NCBI RefSeq assembly: GCF_000208745.1
Contig: NC_030857.1
Location: 11,789,689-11,853,688, forward strand
DNA: 64,000 nt
Direction: 5' to 3'
From: Theobroma cacao
Lineage: Eukaryota > Streptophyta > Magnoliopsida > Malvales > Malvaceae
Position 1 is the first letter of the stretch. Each line of letters opens with the position of its first letter. The position numbers were made by a program, and so were the translations under genes. This document shows positions 33,828 to 48,188 of this stretch, piece by piece. Under the pieces are notes generated by a model, which did no database searches, had not been told where the DNA came from, and saw nothing but the letters and a program-made list of their open reading frames with translations.

Positions 33828-36226
33828 TTCATCATACAATATGGAAAGGATGTCTTTAAGTGAGACTTATTTGATTAATAACAAGTGTTGGGAGATAACA
33901 TAAGTTCAAAGGTATTGACTGGGCCTAGTGTATGTGATAAGTAAAAGAATATAACGGTTATGGAAATTGTGGTATGGGCTTAAAGGAAATCGATATGGAT
34001 GAGAGTGATTAATGTAGCAGCCTAAGTGTTTTGAAGAATGTTTATATGAATGAATTGAAAGGTTTTTACTACCTTATAGATGAGCATGTGATTAAAAGAG
34101 AAGATAAAAGTTCTTGAGATGAGTTACAATGTGGAGTATTAAGATGAACACTATGTTGACTAAAGATGAATCTTAAGAAATAAAGGGATGCCAATACCAA
34201 GTGAGGAAATTGTGAATGAAGAATTACAAGGTTGGCATAACAAATGAGCAAATTTATAGTACCGCTATGAGGATTCGCAAATTTTATTTTAATATGGTTG
34301 AAAAAAAAAGATTAGTAATAAGATAAGGCCAATTATGTGGCATACTAGAAATTTATGAATATAAGTCGAGGTATGAATAGATGAGAATACATTCAAATAT
34401 CTTGGAGGATAAGTGCATGCTTTTGGATTGATTGTACTTAAAGGATTAATGGACAATAAGTAACTAAGTGATCGAAAATGCATAGGAATCTTGAAAAGAA
34501 TACACCAAACTACAAGTTCCAAGAATGATAGTTAACAGTACTTTGGAATATTTTATATGCATGATAAGGGAATGTGGTACTTGGAATTGTCAAGGGGTTT
34601 AATAGCTAAAGCATGGGTTATGAGGTCACTTGATGCGAGTTGAAAATGGATATTAGCAATGATATTGAGAGATAGTTAAGTAAATCTTATCTCAAGTATT
34701 ATAAATACCAGCGTTGACTGTGTAAATGCTAAAAGGAAAGTAATGGCATATTGGTGTAAAGGGATACTACAAAGACGAATCTTAAAGGGTCAATAAGATT
34801 GTAAAGCATACACGGATATCGGATTATAATTGGATGAAAATGATATTTAGCAATTGAGATATGGTTAACGACATGGTGATACAAGTATGCGTGGTATAAT
34901 GAAATTTGTGCATATGATTGAAAGTGATAACAGAAAAGCTTAAGCATGTAAAGTACGTGAAGTTATGCGTAGGCATAATGTGAATTCATATGAATTATAT
35001 GAGAGATAAAGTATGGTAGAAAGTAAGTTGAATGACAACTTAAATGTCCAAGAGTAATTTGGAAATTGATTGTACTCTAAGGTTCGTGGGTTAAATATAA
35101 TCTTGGAAATTAAATGGAGGGTTAAATTAGGAATGTTGAAATTGAGAAAAGCAAGAAGGGAATTTAACCCGAACGTAGTTGGTAAGGGTTTTTGCATATG
35201 GTAATAAAAGTTGATATTTAAATGGGTGTATATATGTATATGTGGAGTTACTTAGATAAATGATAAAGTCAAGAATTATTCTTAGTAATATGAGATTTGA
35301 ACACAATGTGCTTGATGAGTTACATAGATAGTACAATAATAAAAAATACCATTAGAAATTGAGTTATATGGATATAAGGAGAATTCTGGAATAATATAAT
35401 CAAGATGTAAGAGTAAATGAAGTGTTATTTCATAATTATGCTAAATTCTCTATGCGGCAATAGTACAAGGGATGGAGAATAAATGGTGAAGTATTATAAT
35501 GTGAGTATTTGGAGGGATCCAGTAAGAAAGATAAAATCTAATTTTGTCAAGTGTGGTCTAAAAGTTCTAAGCCATAATAATGATGATATATTTTAAGGCA
35601 TGAATGACTAAAATTAATGAAAAGAATTTAATGGTGAATGGATGAAGTACAATTAAAGATAGAGATTTATAAGTAAGTTGCCTCCCACACGATTTGAACT
35701 GCAGTGAATTAAGAATGATGTAGAAGCATGAATCTTTGAACACTCAATGTAATGGAAAAATTAAGAAGATTTAAATCGCCTAGAACCAAGATAAACATGA
35801 AGTGTGTAGGAATAATTGAAGGCTTTAATCTCCCCTAACATTGAGAATATGTACAGAAATGAATATGGTAGATTTATAATGCTACAAGCTACGTAATAGT
35901 GCATGGAGATAAGATGAATGAATGAATGTTGAGAAGCTTGACAAGAAATGAAGTAATAAGATGGAGTTATGTTTAAAGTTAATGATGGAGATAAAGGCAT
36001 ACTCGACGTCTTAATAATAAAAGAAAACGATTGTGAAGGGTACTGCTGATTTGATTCTAAAAGATGATAATAGACATAAGTGAAGTGTTCTAGTTGAACC
36101 AAAAGTAAACGAGGTGGATAAATTAAAATCCCTATGGAGAAGGAAATGAAGTAAGATCGTAGGGTGAAATTAATAACTCGACACGGACATGAATTTGGGG
36201 ACAAATTCTATTTAATTGGGGAAGAT

Positions 36227-39200
36227 TGTAACACCAACGTAATCGTATCGGTAATCGTATTAACAAATTCTACTTAAATTCTATTTAAGTAGTCAACGTA
36301 ATCGTATCGGTAAGATGAAGGATTAAGTGACGCGAATTTACGGGCTAAAGAGCGGTGAAGGGTGAAAAAAATATTCAAGAGAAAAATATTTTGCACGTGA
36401 GAAAATAATAATTAAATAATAATATTTTGTCGAGGATGAATTAGTGAGTTAAAAGGTGACTTGGAAGTGAATCGAGGCATAATAAGACGTTTTGGGACTC
36501 GAGGGGACAAGTGAAGAATTTTGGAATAAAATAATATTTTATTAATAAAATAATATTAAAATATTAATATTTTATCTGATATCAAGATTAGTTATGAAGG
36601 AAGATTATATAGCTAATCTAAGTGGGGGAGAAGAAGAACGAGAGAATTTTGGAGAAGAACGATGTAAGTGGGGCTCGCGTGCCTTTATTTAATAAAGCAG
36701 AAACGGGTAAGTATATATTTAAATATTATGGTGACATCTTGGCGAAGTGCAAATTTTATATTTTAATTGTAGACATGTAAAGGAAGAAAGATAGGAAGAA
36801 ATTGGAGTTAAAAGAAATGATTAAGGACCAAATTGTAAAGGATGAAAAGTTTGGTGGGACAAATGGTAAATAAAGAATAGTTGAGGACTTATGTGCAATT
36901 ACCACATTTTGAAGCTAAGTGAAAAATTTACTAACCAAGGGAAGTTAAATTATGTAGAACAATGGAAATTGCATGCAAAATTCACTATTACATGCAAATG
37001 ATAGCATGCCAAAAAGGAGGAAGTTAGAGGGGAACATGTGGGGCCCTCACCATGTGAAGTGAAAAGAAAAATAAAACTAAATCTATTTTGCATGAAATGG
37101 GATTGAAGCATAAGGTGGCTAAGTAATGAAAGAAAGATGTGATGTACATGTGACCTAAATAATTTAATAAAAAGACCAAATAAAATATAAGGTTAAGTTG
37201 TGCATGATATATGATTGGTGTAATAAAGAAATGAAGTAAGGAAAGATAAGAAAGTGAGGTGGCGGATGGAGAAAGAATGAAGATAGATTTTGGACCAATG
37301 CACAAGGAAAGAAATTGGTACATGAAGCACCATTGGGTGGCAAAATGGCCAAATGAAATTAAAAAAGAAATGGGTGCATTGTAATTGGTTTTAAAAGTTG
37401 GCCAAATGAAATGAAAAGAAAAAGAATGCATGCATAGTGATTGGTTTAAATGAGTGGCAATGTAATAAAAAATTTAAAAAGTAAAAGAGAAAGGAGAAAT
37501 AAGCCTTGGTGAGAGTAAAGGCCATCCATTTTGAATAGAAAAGAAAAAAAAGAAAAGAAGTTTGAAAGGTTCCTCCCGAGAGAAAGAAAATAAGAAAGAA
37601 AATAGAGAAATGAAAGAAAAGGCTCGATTTTTTGCACAAAATCAAGAGGAACCGTGAGGTTCCTTTCCCCCATCTTGAAGATTTGTGTTGTTTTATCACC
37701 CAAGGAGTCTTCAAATTCAAGAGAGAAGCCGTGGAGTGTGGAAGGAAGTGTGAAGCTCGGTTTTGTGATTTAAGCAAGATAAGGTAAGCACTTTTGTTTT
37801 AGCTTGAACATTTCTTGAAAATGGGTTGGTAACTATATAAAATGTCTTGTGGTAGCAAAGATTGGCTTGAATGGAGAGGATTTAGAGACATGCAAAGCTA
37901 TCAAAATCATGGGTGCATGATGGATTCAAAGTGGAAAAGAAATGGTAAGCATAATACCATAATTTGAGGCCTATAGTTGGTTATATATTGTGAGGAAATG
38001 ATTGTGTAAAATGTTGGCAGCTTGGTGAGAGGAGTATTGGAAGAACATTGAGGTTGCATGCAAGAGCAAATCCACCACAAAGGTAAGGCAAACAATGTGT
38101 AGTGTTTATATAATGCCTTAGGTACGGTTAGAAAGCAATTATGTTGGTTGAAAAGCTTGAAACATAAATGTGTGGACATTTGTTGTTGTGAAAGGCTTAA
38201 AGGGTTAAGAATGTGGTGTGCATGAATGGAAATTTATGTCATGCTAAGTGGTGGCATGTAAATATGAATAATGTTGCACATAAGCTTAGAAAATGCTTGT
38301 TGAAAGTAATTTTATAATTGTTGCCAAGTATGATTGTGTAAGCATGAATTAACTATGGAAACCTAGTTAAGAATTTATTAGTTGATTTGCTGCCATGCAT
38401 GAGTACATAAGTGAATTGGGTTTGAATGGTTGCTAGGAAGTGTGTCAATAGGGGAAGTGTGCTGTGGTGGAATGCCGGACGAGGTGAGGAGTAACCTGCA
38501 AGTAGGATTAGTATATACATACACGAATCAATAGCAACGTAGCGTCCCGATATTATAAGGTGAGTAGGGGGTGTCGATTTCCAAATTTCCATAATATATG
38601 TAAAGCCTAACCTTATAAAATACTTGTCCTAACATACATGTGATGGATAGAATGTTTGCATGCTAGTAGAGTCCTAAAAAATTTACAAAAGTAGGTATTG
38701 TACCTAAAGATACAACAAAGTTGATTTAAGCCTCGAACTAGATCAAATAAAGATTTTAGGGTGAAATTGAAAATTTTACAGTCCAGGAATGATTTAAAAT
38801 GGTGATTTGGAGTTTGAGGATCAATTTGGAGTCAAATCGAAAATTTCACTATTCAGGGGTAAAATGGTAATTTTGCCACTCGAGGACAAAATGAGAATTT
38901 TTTTGAAAGATTTTAATCACATTTGACTTATTGGAGTATGATTTAAGGTTGAGAAGTGAAAAATTGTAATCTCGATATTTTTCGGAGCATAGGGGTAAAA
39001 TGGTAATTTTGCCACCTTAGTGGCAAAATTGTAATTTTACACCACCAACACTTGTCATGCTCATAAAATTCATCCATTGACTTTTTATGTTATGGATAAG
39101 TGAGAAAATATATGTGATGGAGACAAAAAGTTTAAATTTTTAAAGTTTTAAATATGGACCAATAATAAAATGACACTTGTCAAGCTTAGAATATTTTATT

Positions 39201-42200
39201 ATTTCCTTTAAAAATCAACCTATAAACCTCTCACTTCCCTCCAAATATTCGGCAAAGCAAGGAAAAGAGGGAAACAAAGAAAGAACAAACCCTAGGTGGA
39301 GAATTTCAAGAGAAAAAGTGTGAAAAATCAAGGAAAACAAGTGAAAAAGATAGGATTTCTCAATTTAAACTTGAAATCTATTTTCCTTAAGCATTTCTCC
39401 TTATTTTTCATGGTCAAATTTCATGTTTTCATGATGAATTCATGGCTAGCTGAATGGGTATGGAGAGATAATGATGTTGGATTGATTTGATTTCAAGTTA
39501 TGTTAGTGTTTTTAGTTAGTTTACCATGTCTAGAAGCAAAACAATAAGAAAATAATTCATTTTCTCCATCACCCATCAATGGCCGAACCTACCTTGTATT
39601 GAGTGAGGATGAATTTGATTTTTTTATTTTAAGAGAATTGGTTAGAAAATGATGAATTATTGTGTGGAAAAGTAGTAGAAAAAATCACGGTGTTAATGCA
39701 CCATTATTGACCGAAAATTCTAAGAAGAAAAGTGAAGATGGTTTTGCCAAATTTTAGGTTATTTGACTTATGTTTGGTGAATTAAGGTATTGGAAAAGAA
39801 ATGGAGCAATTTGGAGCTAAATTAGATGTGTTGGCCAATTAATCGAGTGATAAGATGAATTAGGCCAATACCGGGTTTAGATGGTTACCCGTGCATTTTG
39901 CATTCCATATCATGCATTAGTAGTCTAAATTAGTTTAATTTCAATTTAGTACCAATGTAGTAAGTTTCTCGATTTTGTACTATGCCAAGGTGGTGAGTCC
40001 TCCAATAAAGGCAAGGAAATTGCATCCAAGGACCAATAGTCAGAGTACTTCAAAAATTCGTACTCTAGACATTCTGAGTAAACTTACTGTCATTTTAATT
40101 ATCTAGGGTGACTTTTAGATGATTTCATGAATTCTATGGAAAAATGGATTTAAAAAGGTAAATTTTCATGTTTTATGAATAAATGTGTTTCAATGAAATA
40201 AATTTATAAATTGTTTTGAAATTAATAATGATTTTGAAAAACAGAGTACACGGAGGTTGTTATTTGTTGCAATTTGATTGTTTAAATTGATTGGCTTATG
40301 ATAAATCGAGCATGATTGGCTGGTTGACAATTGTATTGAAATACGGATTGTTTGTTTGCCTTGGAAAGTTGTGAATTACAATAATTGCCATATCATGTTA
40401 TTGAATTTTATTGATTGGTGGGATAATTATTAGCTTACTGTAGTAGGCGGGTTCCGTGGACCAACCTATGAAAGGGGCACGGTAACCCCGTTTATATGTG
40501 CTAACTTCGGTTGTAAAGGCGTCTAGGGTAGCTCTTGAGGTGATATTTGAGTTCACTTCATGTCGAACCACCACGTGATGGTGAACTCAGCCAACGCCAA
40601 GGAACGATTGTGATGTCCAACGAAAAATGTGTTTTATGCGAAATGTGAATTTTTAACAGCCTTGGCAGTCTCGGTAGGATGCCTAGACCAAGGTTTCCCC
40701 GAGGATGGATTTATGGCACAAGCTTAGTTTTTATGAGATTCATAAGCCTCGTTACGTATTTTGAATGAAATGTGTTCTAATGCTGTGACCCAGTTTACGA
40801 TGATTTACTTTATCGTCTCCATGTACTCAACTCTAGATGTTTATGATGATGCCTGTTTACTCACTAGGATTTTATAATCTCACCACCCTCTTTTCTACCC
40901 ATTTTAGGCTAAGTATAGGCTGTAGATAGCTGATATCGTCAAAGGCTACAATTGGCTTTACTTCCTCAAAAACTGTAGGTTTGCAGCCTTCATTCATTTT
41001 TGTCATTTGGGGGTCCACATGTCACTGTAAATTAAATTTCATACTCTAGTTATCAGTACTACTGTATGTAGAAATTTATTTTGCTTTTACGCTGTAAAAA
41101 TTATTTACGCAGTGTTCTAAAAATATTGTTTTATAAGAAAATATAATATTTTGTTTAATATTTTTATTTTATTCTAACAGTCATAATTTCACTTTAAACG
41201 AATGTTTTAGACATCTAAATTTATTTTTGATTTTGAAATATGTGTTTTGCACTTATATACTACATTATTAGCTGGTATCGAAATTTTCAGGAAAAATAAC
41301 CAAAATACCCCTGTGAGACGAAAATTATTTTTTTTTTATTGTTTCAAGTTAGAAATAGTTTAAAATCTTTTAGAACGTGATATTTGGCAACGATTACTCA
41401 CAGGGGAAAATGAGAAACTAATATTAAAGCCTTGCGGGGTTTTGGTTGGCATTCCGGGTAATGAGTGTCTATCGGGATACCGCGGCAGTTGTCACGAGCT
41501 CAAGGGGAGTACTGGGTCGTGACAATATATATATGTGTGATGATTTATTTTAAATGCAAATTTATGGAAAACATGAGCTAGTAGAATCCTAGGTATTTTT
41601 TTTATGCAAGTTGTTTTAAAAGTTGTTTTGGATATGCCTATACATAATATATATATGTAAAGTGTTTTAGAAACCGGGAAACAAGCCTTTTTTCGATGTT
41701 TGTAGCAAAATTCGTGCCTCATATTTTTATGTCTGATCTGCATAGCTCAATGCATTTGTTAAAATAATTTAAATACAAGTTTTGAGTATTGGTTTTATTT
41801 CGACCATTGTACATGTGTTTACACCATGCCAATTAATGAGAAATGCAATTTGACGGGTTATCAAACCTTGATTTCAAACGATTTAAAGGAAAAAGTCTTG
41901 AAAAACTTGATTTGGTTTTGAAAACAGTTTTGACAAACTGAGAGCGTTGAGAGTAGGCCAAATGTCACTTCAGTTAAATGTGACCCTTGTGCACAAGTGA
42001 GCTCTACCTAGAGAATCTTTGAGTTGTTGACGAGCTGTTAGACATGGCTGGGGCCATGGTCTATGATATACATAGCAAGGCCATGGGTTGTTATATGTGG
42101 CTAGGCCATAAGTGATATTCGCGATTGCGACCGCTTGATATCTCCGATGTCGGCTAACATCGTCGAGACTGCCATGACATGTGAGAATCTAGTGGAAGCG

Positions 42201-43144
42201 GTGGTCCCGAATTGTTATTACGTGGAAGTAGGTCCACATGTTGATATTATAGTTTCCTGCTCGAAAGCCTTGTGAGCTTTTCAACGTGTACTCTTTTGCA
42301 TGGTTGAGAGTTAAGATTTTCTTTACAACTCTCCTTATTTGAATAAAAGCTTTCAATGCTTATTTGATGATCATGAGCTGGTTTATGTGGCTGTATGAAT
42401 TGATTTCTTTACACGCCACACAACTTGGGAGCGTGCATACTTTTATACTGTTTCTCATATTTTGACAGTAAGTGATGTTTTCTATGATTGAACTTGGTTT
42501 TGCTACACTTGTTTTTGGCATCATTTTGCCAAGTGAAATATTGCACGATGATTTGACAGCATCATTTTTACAAGTCACAAACACTTTATTTTTGATTTGA
42601 TTTTTCTAAGATTATTACTTTTATTCTGGTTTTATCATTCAAATGATCTGCCTTAAGCTTGTTTCCCATCTACACCCTACTCACGGAGTTGATGATCACT
42701 GAGTTTGTGAGACTCACCCACTTTATCTTATTTTGCAGATAAGTGATCAGTGCAGGTGTGTTGTCTAGCATATCTTGGTTCGCTGTGACGTAGGTAATGG
42801 CATCTCCTTCCCCTTCACTTCGAGTCGTTCTGCTGCATAGAGGTCTTGTAGGGTACTAGTTAGACTTGTAAAAAAAATTGTTAATCCAGTGGATATATAT
42901 TTGCTAAAGACTTTATGGTTGTGTAATGAACTTTAAGTGTGATGTTAAATTGTGGTAGTTTAATGACATTTGGATATTGTCATCTGGCAATGAAATGAAT
43001 GACAGTATCATTATCATTAGTTAATTGTATTCACGAGAATATATTTGATTAATTAATAAGAATGTCAACTTAGGCTTGTTCGGGATTTAACGGGTTTACT
43101 CGCAAGTCTCGAACACTGGTAATGATTGAGGAGCGGTCATTACA
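36227..43144 (+). mobile_element. Element B 3' LTR, about 4 kb, split by a solo LTR
   Basis: It starts tgtaacaccaacg after the PPT and ends cggtcattaca at 43,144. Without the nested LTR it is about 3,990 bp, long for a plant LTR. The end matches the 5' LTR remnant at 27,723-31,567. A 20-bp segment is repeated at 36,235 and 36,294. No coding sequence is credible in it. Confidence 0.85.
38599..41524 (+). mobile_element. Solo gypsy-type LTR in the B 3' LTR, 2,926 bp
   Basis: It starts tgtaaagcc and ends gggtcgtgaca, flanked by atata (38,594-38,598 and 41,525-41,529). It is related to the LTR at 60,092-62,960 in the opposite orientation. Confidence 0.9.
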
Positions 43145-43581
43145 AAAGCAAAGTGTGTCGTAGCACCAAAGTGGTCTAGAACATAGTCACTAACCATAAA
43201 TTAAAAAGGGTAGGATCACATCAAATATTGAACAAAACAAAACTAAGAAATGTGCACAATGGTTAACAACTACTGGCATTAGCTACAGGCCCATAACCTA
43301 AGTAGGCTCTAATTATATATATATTTCCAAATATTCAAATGTTCATTTCCAAATGAAAAGGTGAATCCATTCACTATATAAGATCAAGGGGGTCAAAACA
43401 AAACTAAATCAAAGTATCCAAAGCTCATTTCCAAATGAAGGATGAATTCAATCATTAGTAAAATGAAAGATCAAAACATAATAAAGGATTGAAACAAAAA
43501 CTAAATCAAAGTCATCAATCATGCAAATCTCTCAAAGATAAATTGACCTAATGCCAAGGTCTATGCCAAACTAATCATTCT
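43145..43581. other. Unassigned repeat-like flank
   Basis: AT-rich sequence with no gene. It continues at 46,959 after the insertion of LTR E. Confidence 0.4.
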
Positions 43582-43889
43582 TGTTAGTTTTTTTTTTCTT
43601 GTTTTAACATGACAAAATTGATTGAACTTAATGAGCTTTGAAAGTGAAAGATATTTTTGAGTATGAAGAAAAATCTCAAAGGATTGTTAAAGCTGAACCT
43701 AATAGAAAAATATATTGAAATGCTTTAATTGTTTAAACATGTTTTTAATATGGATGATCATGCTATTAATTTTCTCAAAAGTCTCTTGTTTTTGAAATTA
43801 TAAGTGCCAGCCTAAGTATCAAGTTTTCAAAAAACATGACTTGATTTTTGAATAAAAAGGAAGCCAAATATACTTCTTTAATTGTAGGA

Positions 43890-46111
43890 AGAATCGATTA
43901 TTGAGAAGAAGAAGTCAAGTCTCAAGCAAAGATCAATAGTAAAGAATCAATTTTGAAACAAGGATAAGTCATTTCTTGGAAGACAGAAGCTACAAACCTT
44001 GTGAAGAATTGACGCCTAGTAGACAAAGAATCGATTCTAGAGAGACAGAAAGCATAAACAAAAAAACAAAGAAGAAAAATTGATTTTACAAAGAGAAAAA
44101 GTCGATTCTTGAAGCACTAAAAGTATAGCTCAGAAACTCAGTGATCAAGAAAGGCATGGCATAGTTGGACCAAAGTGGAATGACAAAATTCAAGCTTGAA
44201 TTCAAATTTTGGTGCTAATCCACAGTGAATAACTTGTTAGTATAAGCCCTACAAGCCAATTTGTGGTTGTATGGGATTTGCAATTTTGAGATATTCATGT
44301 ATGACATTTTGTTATTCATAATAACATTGAGGTAGTTCTTTATCCATAAATTTGTGATTTAATTAATTTTTGTACTTATGTAGATAAAGCCCATGGAACT
44401 ATATATGTCTTGCAAAGGAATTGTATTGGGATACAATTATGATATCCTTATGCATCAAAGCATTGTTCCTAAAAGTTCTTGATCATTGTATTATTGAGAT
44501 AGGGCATCAATAATGCTTAAAGATTGGCACATGTTATGTTCCTTACTTATGAAATAAGCAATCACTCTCATAGGTTGAAGTATAGAAATACTTGGAACTA
44601 GCATGTGGGTGCTTGCCATGGGAAAGCGAGTTCACTAAACATGACTAGCCATGAGCAGTGCATTTGGTACCTCACTTAAGTGTCTATGCAATACTTTTCA
44701 TGTGTCAGTTGTGTAACTACTCCCTAGACTTGAAATACTAAGTTGTCTTGTATGTGGAGTACTATGCTTTGATTTCATCCCTAAGGGGTGCCTAACCAAG
44801 GATGCCAAAACAAGATGTTTTTGGGTATAGTATGAAACATATGAAGGCAAATGAGTGGTCAAGATAGGAATCATCACCCCAGGTGATTGAAGAGGAAATA
44901 TCTCATTAATTCTTGGTTGACATTAACTTAATCAAATCCTTTGCCAAGGTGATTATGAGTTTATGAAATGAGTTTCACAAGTCTCCATAAAGCTAATGAT
45001 CTAACTGTAAGAACGAATATGGAGGTCGATAAGAGTAGGCACTACACCAGAATCTTATCATCTTCTAGATATATGATGAGGGAATGAATTATACTGAAAG
45101 GTTGTCAAAGAATCTTTTGACTCTCCTAACAATTTGGTGGCCATGATGCATTGCTAGATGACAATCATGATCTATGGAATTGCATTAGTTAATTTAAAAT
45201 TAAATATGATTCATTAAAATTAACTAATTAATAATATTATAATAAAATTTCATTGCCAACATGTTAGGAACCTAATGGGTCACACACAAAGGTTGCAATT
45301 TAGATTAAATTGAGAGCGTGATGATTTCAATTAGACTTAAATCAAATTCTAGGTTTTAAATATTAAAGACATAATTAAAAGAGTTTAATTAGGTATTGGT
45401 TAAATATTATAATTGTTAGAATATTAAGGACTTATTTTGCAACTTTTAATAAGTTAAACCTAAACATAAATATCGCATTATAGTCACTCTTTTCTAAAGA
45501 GAGAAAAAAAAAACAAAAGAAAAAAAAGTTTTTCTCTTGAGTGCCACCACTCTTGATAAGTTTTGTTTGAAAACTTCTCCTTTGATTCTTTGTTGGAAAT
45601 CAAAGAAGAAAAGAGGACAAATCATTGTCCATTTGCTAGCACAAGGCCATGGCATAAAGCTCTCTCCTTAAGAAGGATCCGTTGCAATCATGTGTGCAAC
45701 ATTGGAGGCCAAGTGATTGAGTGGTTGGGATTCTTTCACACAAAAGATGTTCACGTTTTGTCACCAAAAGGAATCCATTTGATTACGATATCACTTGAAA
45801 AGGTAAAACTTTTTCTAATTTATATGATGCTTAACTTTGCATTAAACAACCAAGGTGATCCAAAGGTAAGAGGCATGGTTTTTATTTTATTTCAAATTTT
45901 TTATTATTCCACTGCGTTAATGCTCTAATCAAGCCATTCCTAGCAGAATTGAAACATTAAGGCAAAAGAATCGATTCTCCAAGATTACAAATGTGTCATT
46001 TTCATGCCTATAAAAGAATCGACACCCTAGAATAGAAGAGTCAATTCTTTAGAGACAAAAAACTATAGACTTTGTTAAGAATAAAAAATTCAATTACAAA
46101 GAATCGATTCT
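43890..46111 (+). promoter_or_regulatory. Dyad array in the family E U3 (interrupted)
   Basis: agaatcgattct-type palindromes occur in pairs with repeat distances near 22 bp, for example gaattgac/gaatcgat near 44,007-44,036 and atcgac/gtcaat near 46,018-46,046. The repeat at about 44,235-45,951 splits the array. Confidence 0.5.
44235..45951 (+). repeat. Repeat F copy 1, LTR-like, nested in LTR E
   Basis: It begins tgttagtataagcc and probably ends ttcctagca. It aligns with copy 2 (48,189-49,640) through shared blocks such as atgtagataaag, cataggttgaag and gtcacacacaaa. No target duplication was found and no coding domain is present. Confidence 0.55.
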
Positions 46112-46958
46112 AAAAAAGTGATAGAATTGTGCAAGCTGGCTTGAACGTATAAAAAATGATTCAAAACTTACTTCAATAGGTAAAAAATCTCAGAGGCTAT
46201 AAATATACCTCTTGAGGATGTTAAAGAAAGGAAAGAAGTGGATTTGAAAGATTTTGAATCATCCTTAAAAAGGAAAAGAGCAAAAAAAAGGAGCAACTGC
46301 TATGAGCAGAAAAGTTCCTACCTTTAAGCAAGAAAATATCTTAAAGTTCATATCTTTTCCCTTCAGCTGATCTTTCTTAAACTTAGACCTTCCTTGATCA
46401 TTCTTATTTTTGTGAAAGCTCACACATTTCTGAACCAAAACTTTGTTACCCACCGTTCTAGAGGTTTATAGTTTGTGCTTTACTTAAATTTACTATTGTA
46501 TTGGTTATACCTTCAAGTGAAAGGTAGAGGGGTTTTGCCTAACCCTTTAAAAAGCTTGTCCTTGTGTAAAAGTTGTGCTTTAACATGAAAAGACAATATC
46601 TTGGTAGAGGTTATGCTTAATCCTACAAAAGGCAAGTTGTAGAGCTTACACTTGATCCAACAAAAGGCATGTTGTAAAAGTTACGACTGATTCTGTTGAA
46701 AAGGTAAGTTGATAGTGGATACAAACTCCTTGTGCTATCAAAGGAGAGGATGTATGCATTGGAAGGCTAAACCTCTATAAAAATCTTGCTGAGTTTCTTC
46801 TTACTTTGCTACTCTTTACTTATTCAATTCATGATCTGTGTTATTGTTTTTTTCTTTCACAATTGAACTGTTTTTTGAAAATGGAAAAATTTTACGTAAC
46901 AACCAATTCACCCCCTTCTCAGTAGTTTTACTTTAAGTTTATCTTTTCTGACAATTCT

Positions 46959-47693
46959 CATTCCAAAATTTCCAAACCATCAATGATCAAACTAATCATA
47001 AACAAATATCAATTTTGAGGTACCAAACATTTGAAAGGCTTGCTCCCTATGCTCAAAACTAAATACATAATACAATATTAACATATTGTACTTAGCTTTC
47101 ATCAAACAAACTTAAGACCATCGTTCACATCACAAAATTTATTGAAATACAACAATACGAGGTTGTAGAATAGGCATGCTTAATTATATCAAAATAATTG
47201 AAAATGTCGTATCTACCCACCTCGTGGAAGCATGCCTTTCCTTTTAGCACATTTTGTCAAAAGCTTGACTTTTTCAAAAAGTCAATTAACTCCAACAACA
47301 CCTAAAATGATATTTAAGCATTAATACCTTCAAAAACCCATAATAATTTCATAGTAGAATAAATACCCACTTCTAACTCTTTACAACCCATGCTTTAATC
47401 CATAGATTTTATCTAATAGTTGTACTAAAACTTATACCCATCAAACATCAACTTAAGTTAAAAATTTCCTTACCTTGGTGAGCTCTCACACAATGGTTCT
47501 AACAAATCTTGAAATACTAGTGTTAGTGTATGTTAGCTCTATAGCTTTCAAATTAATCCCATGTTTTGAAATGATTAAAGTATCATCAAAGACTTGAAAA
47601 ATAAAGCCTCGCCATCCCTTACTACTTACAAATGAGTTTGAAAAGAAAAACAATGAAAAAAGACTTCGAAAAATTCCTTATGGTCCAAATGTA
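46959..47693. other. Unassigned repeat-like DNA
   Basis: AT-rich and non-coding, continuing the sequence at 43,145-43,581. Nothing recognisable. Confidence 0.4.
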
Positions 47694-48188
47694 TTGATAC
47701 ATGATGAACATGTAGCGATAGAAATTGAAATCTATCGATACATGTTTTTGAGAAAAGTCAAAATTTACAAAGTCAAACTCAATCTATTGATACATTGTCA
47801 AAATGTATCGATAGAAATGCAACATAATGCTCACTACCTTAAAAGTATTGATATATTTATCAAATGTATTGATACATTTTCAATAGAATGCTTTCTGCGT
47901 CAAAAGTATCAATACATTAACAAATGTATCGGTACATGTTCAACGGAATGGTCAAACCCTTGAAGCCAATACCAAAAGTATTGATACATTCCAAAATACA
48001 ATGATACATTTTTCACAGGAATTCAAATATAAAAGGAGCAATGTATCGATATATCCATTCATGTATCAACACAATATGACTGTTAGAGCCTAAAATGAAG
48101 AGAAAAATGGCTATTTTCACATTTAATGCACCTCTAACTACCATTAAAGCTTCAGCAAATATAAATACAAACTCTTACGACATTTATG
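47694..48188 (+). repeat. Putative LTR fragment, family G, with a dyad array
   Basis: About twelve copies of a tgtatcgataca-type palindrome lie between 47,694 and 48,065, mostly in pairs 20-21 bp apart. A tataaata box follows near 48,161. The layout matches the U3 of the other copia LTRs. The TG...CA ends are not identified, so the LTR assignment is an inference. Confidence 0.5.

Larger units (their letters stand above)
31568..36226 (+). mobile_element. Element B interior: coding-poor gypsy-like element
   Basis: It begins with the PBS tggtatcagagc (31,572-31,583) and ends with the purine tract ttggggaagat (36,216-36,226) just before the 3' LTR. Except for 24 codons of a gag start, no domain is recognisable. 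The stretch before the PPT (ggggacaaattct) resembles the end of gypsy pol genes. Either it is a large non-autonomous derivative or it is very decayed. Confidence 0.7.
43582..46953 (+). mobile_element. Solo copia LTR, family E, with a nested repeat
   Basis: It starts tgttagtttt and ends tcttttctgaca, with target duplication attct (43,577-43,581 and 46,954-46,958). U3 contains repeated agaatcgattct palindromes (43,890-44,116 and 45,967-46,111). A TATA box (tataaata) lies near 46,199. Repeated gttgtgctttaa/ggcaagttg phrases are typical of Sirevirus R/U5. Without the nested repeat it is about 1.65 kb. Confidence 0.85.

Noticed and set aside
35761..36204. 147-codon open frame on the minus strand
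   Set aside because: It lies antisense in the element B interior just before its PPT, has low-complexity Ser/Tyr/Ile composition and no recognisable domain.
37024..37777. Minus-strand open frames of 85-135 codons
   Set aside because: They are antisense to the purine-rich B LTR; the Phe/Leu/Ser richness follows from base composition.
45563..45928. 121-codon open frame on the plus strand
   Set aside because: It lies inside repeat F; the matching part of copy 2 does not keep the frame and no domain is recognisable.
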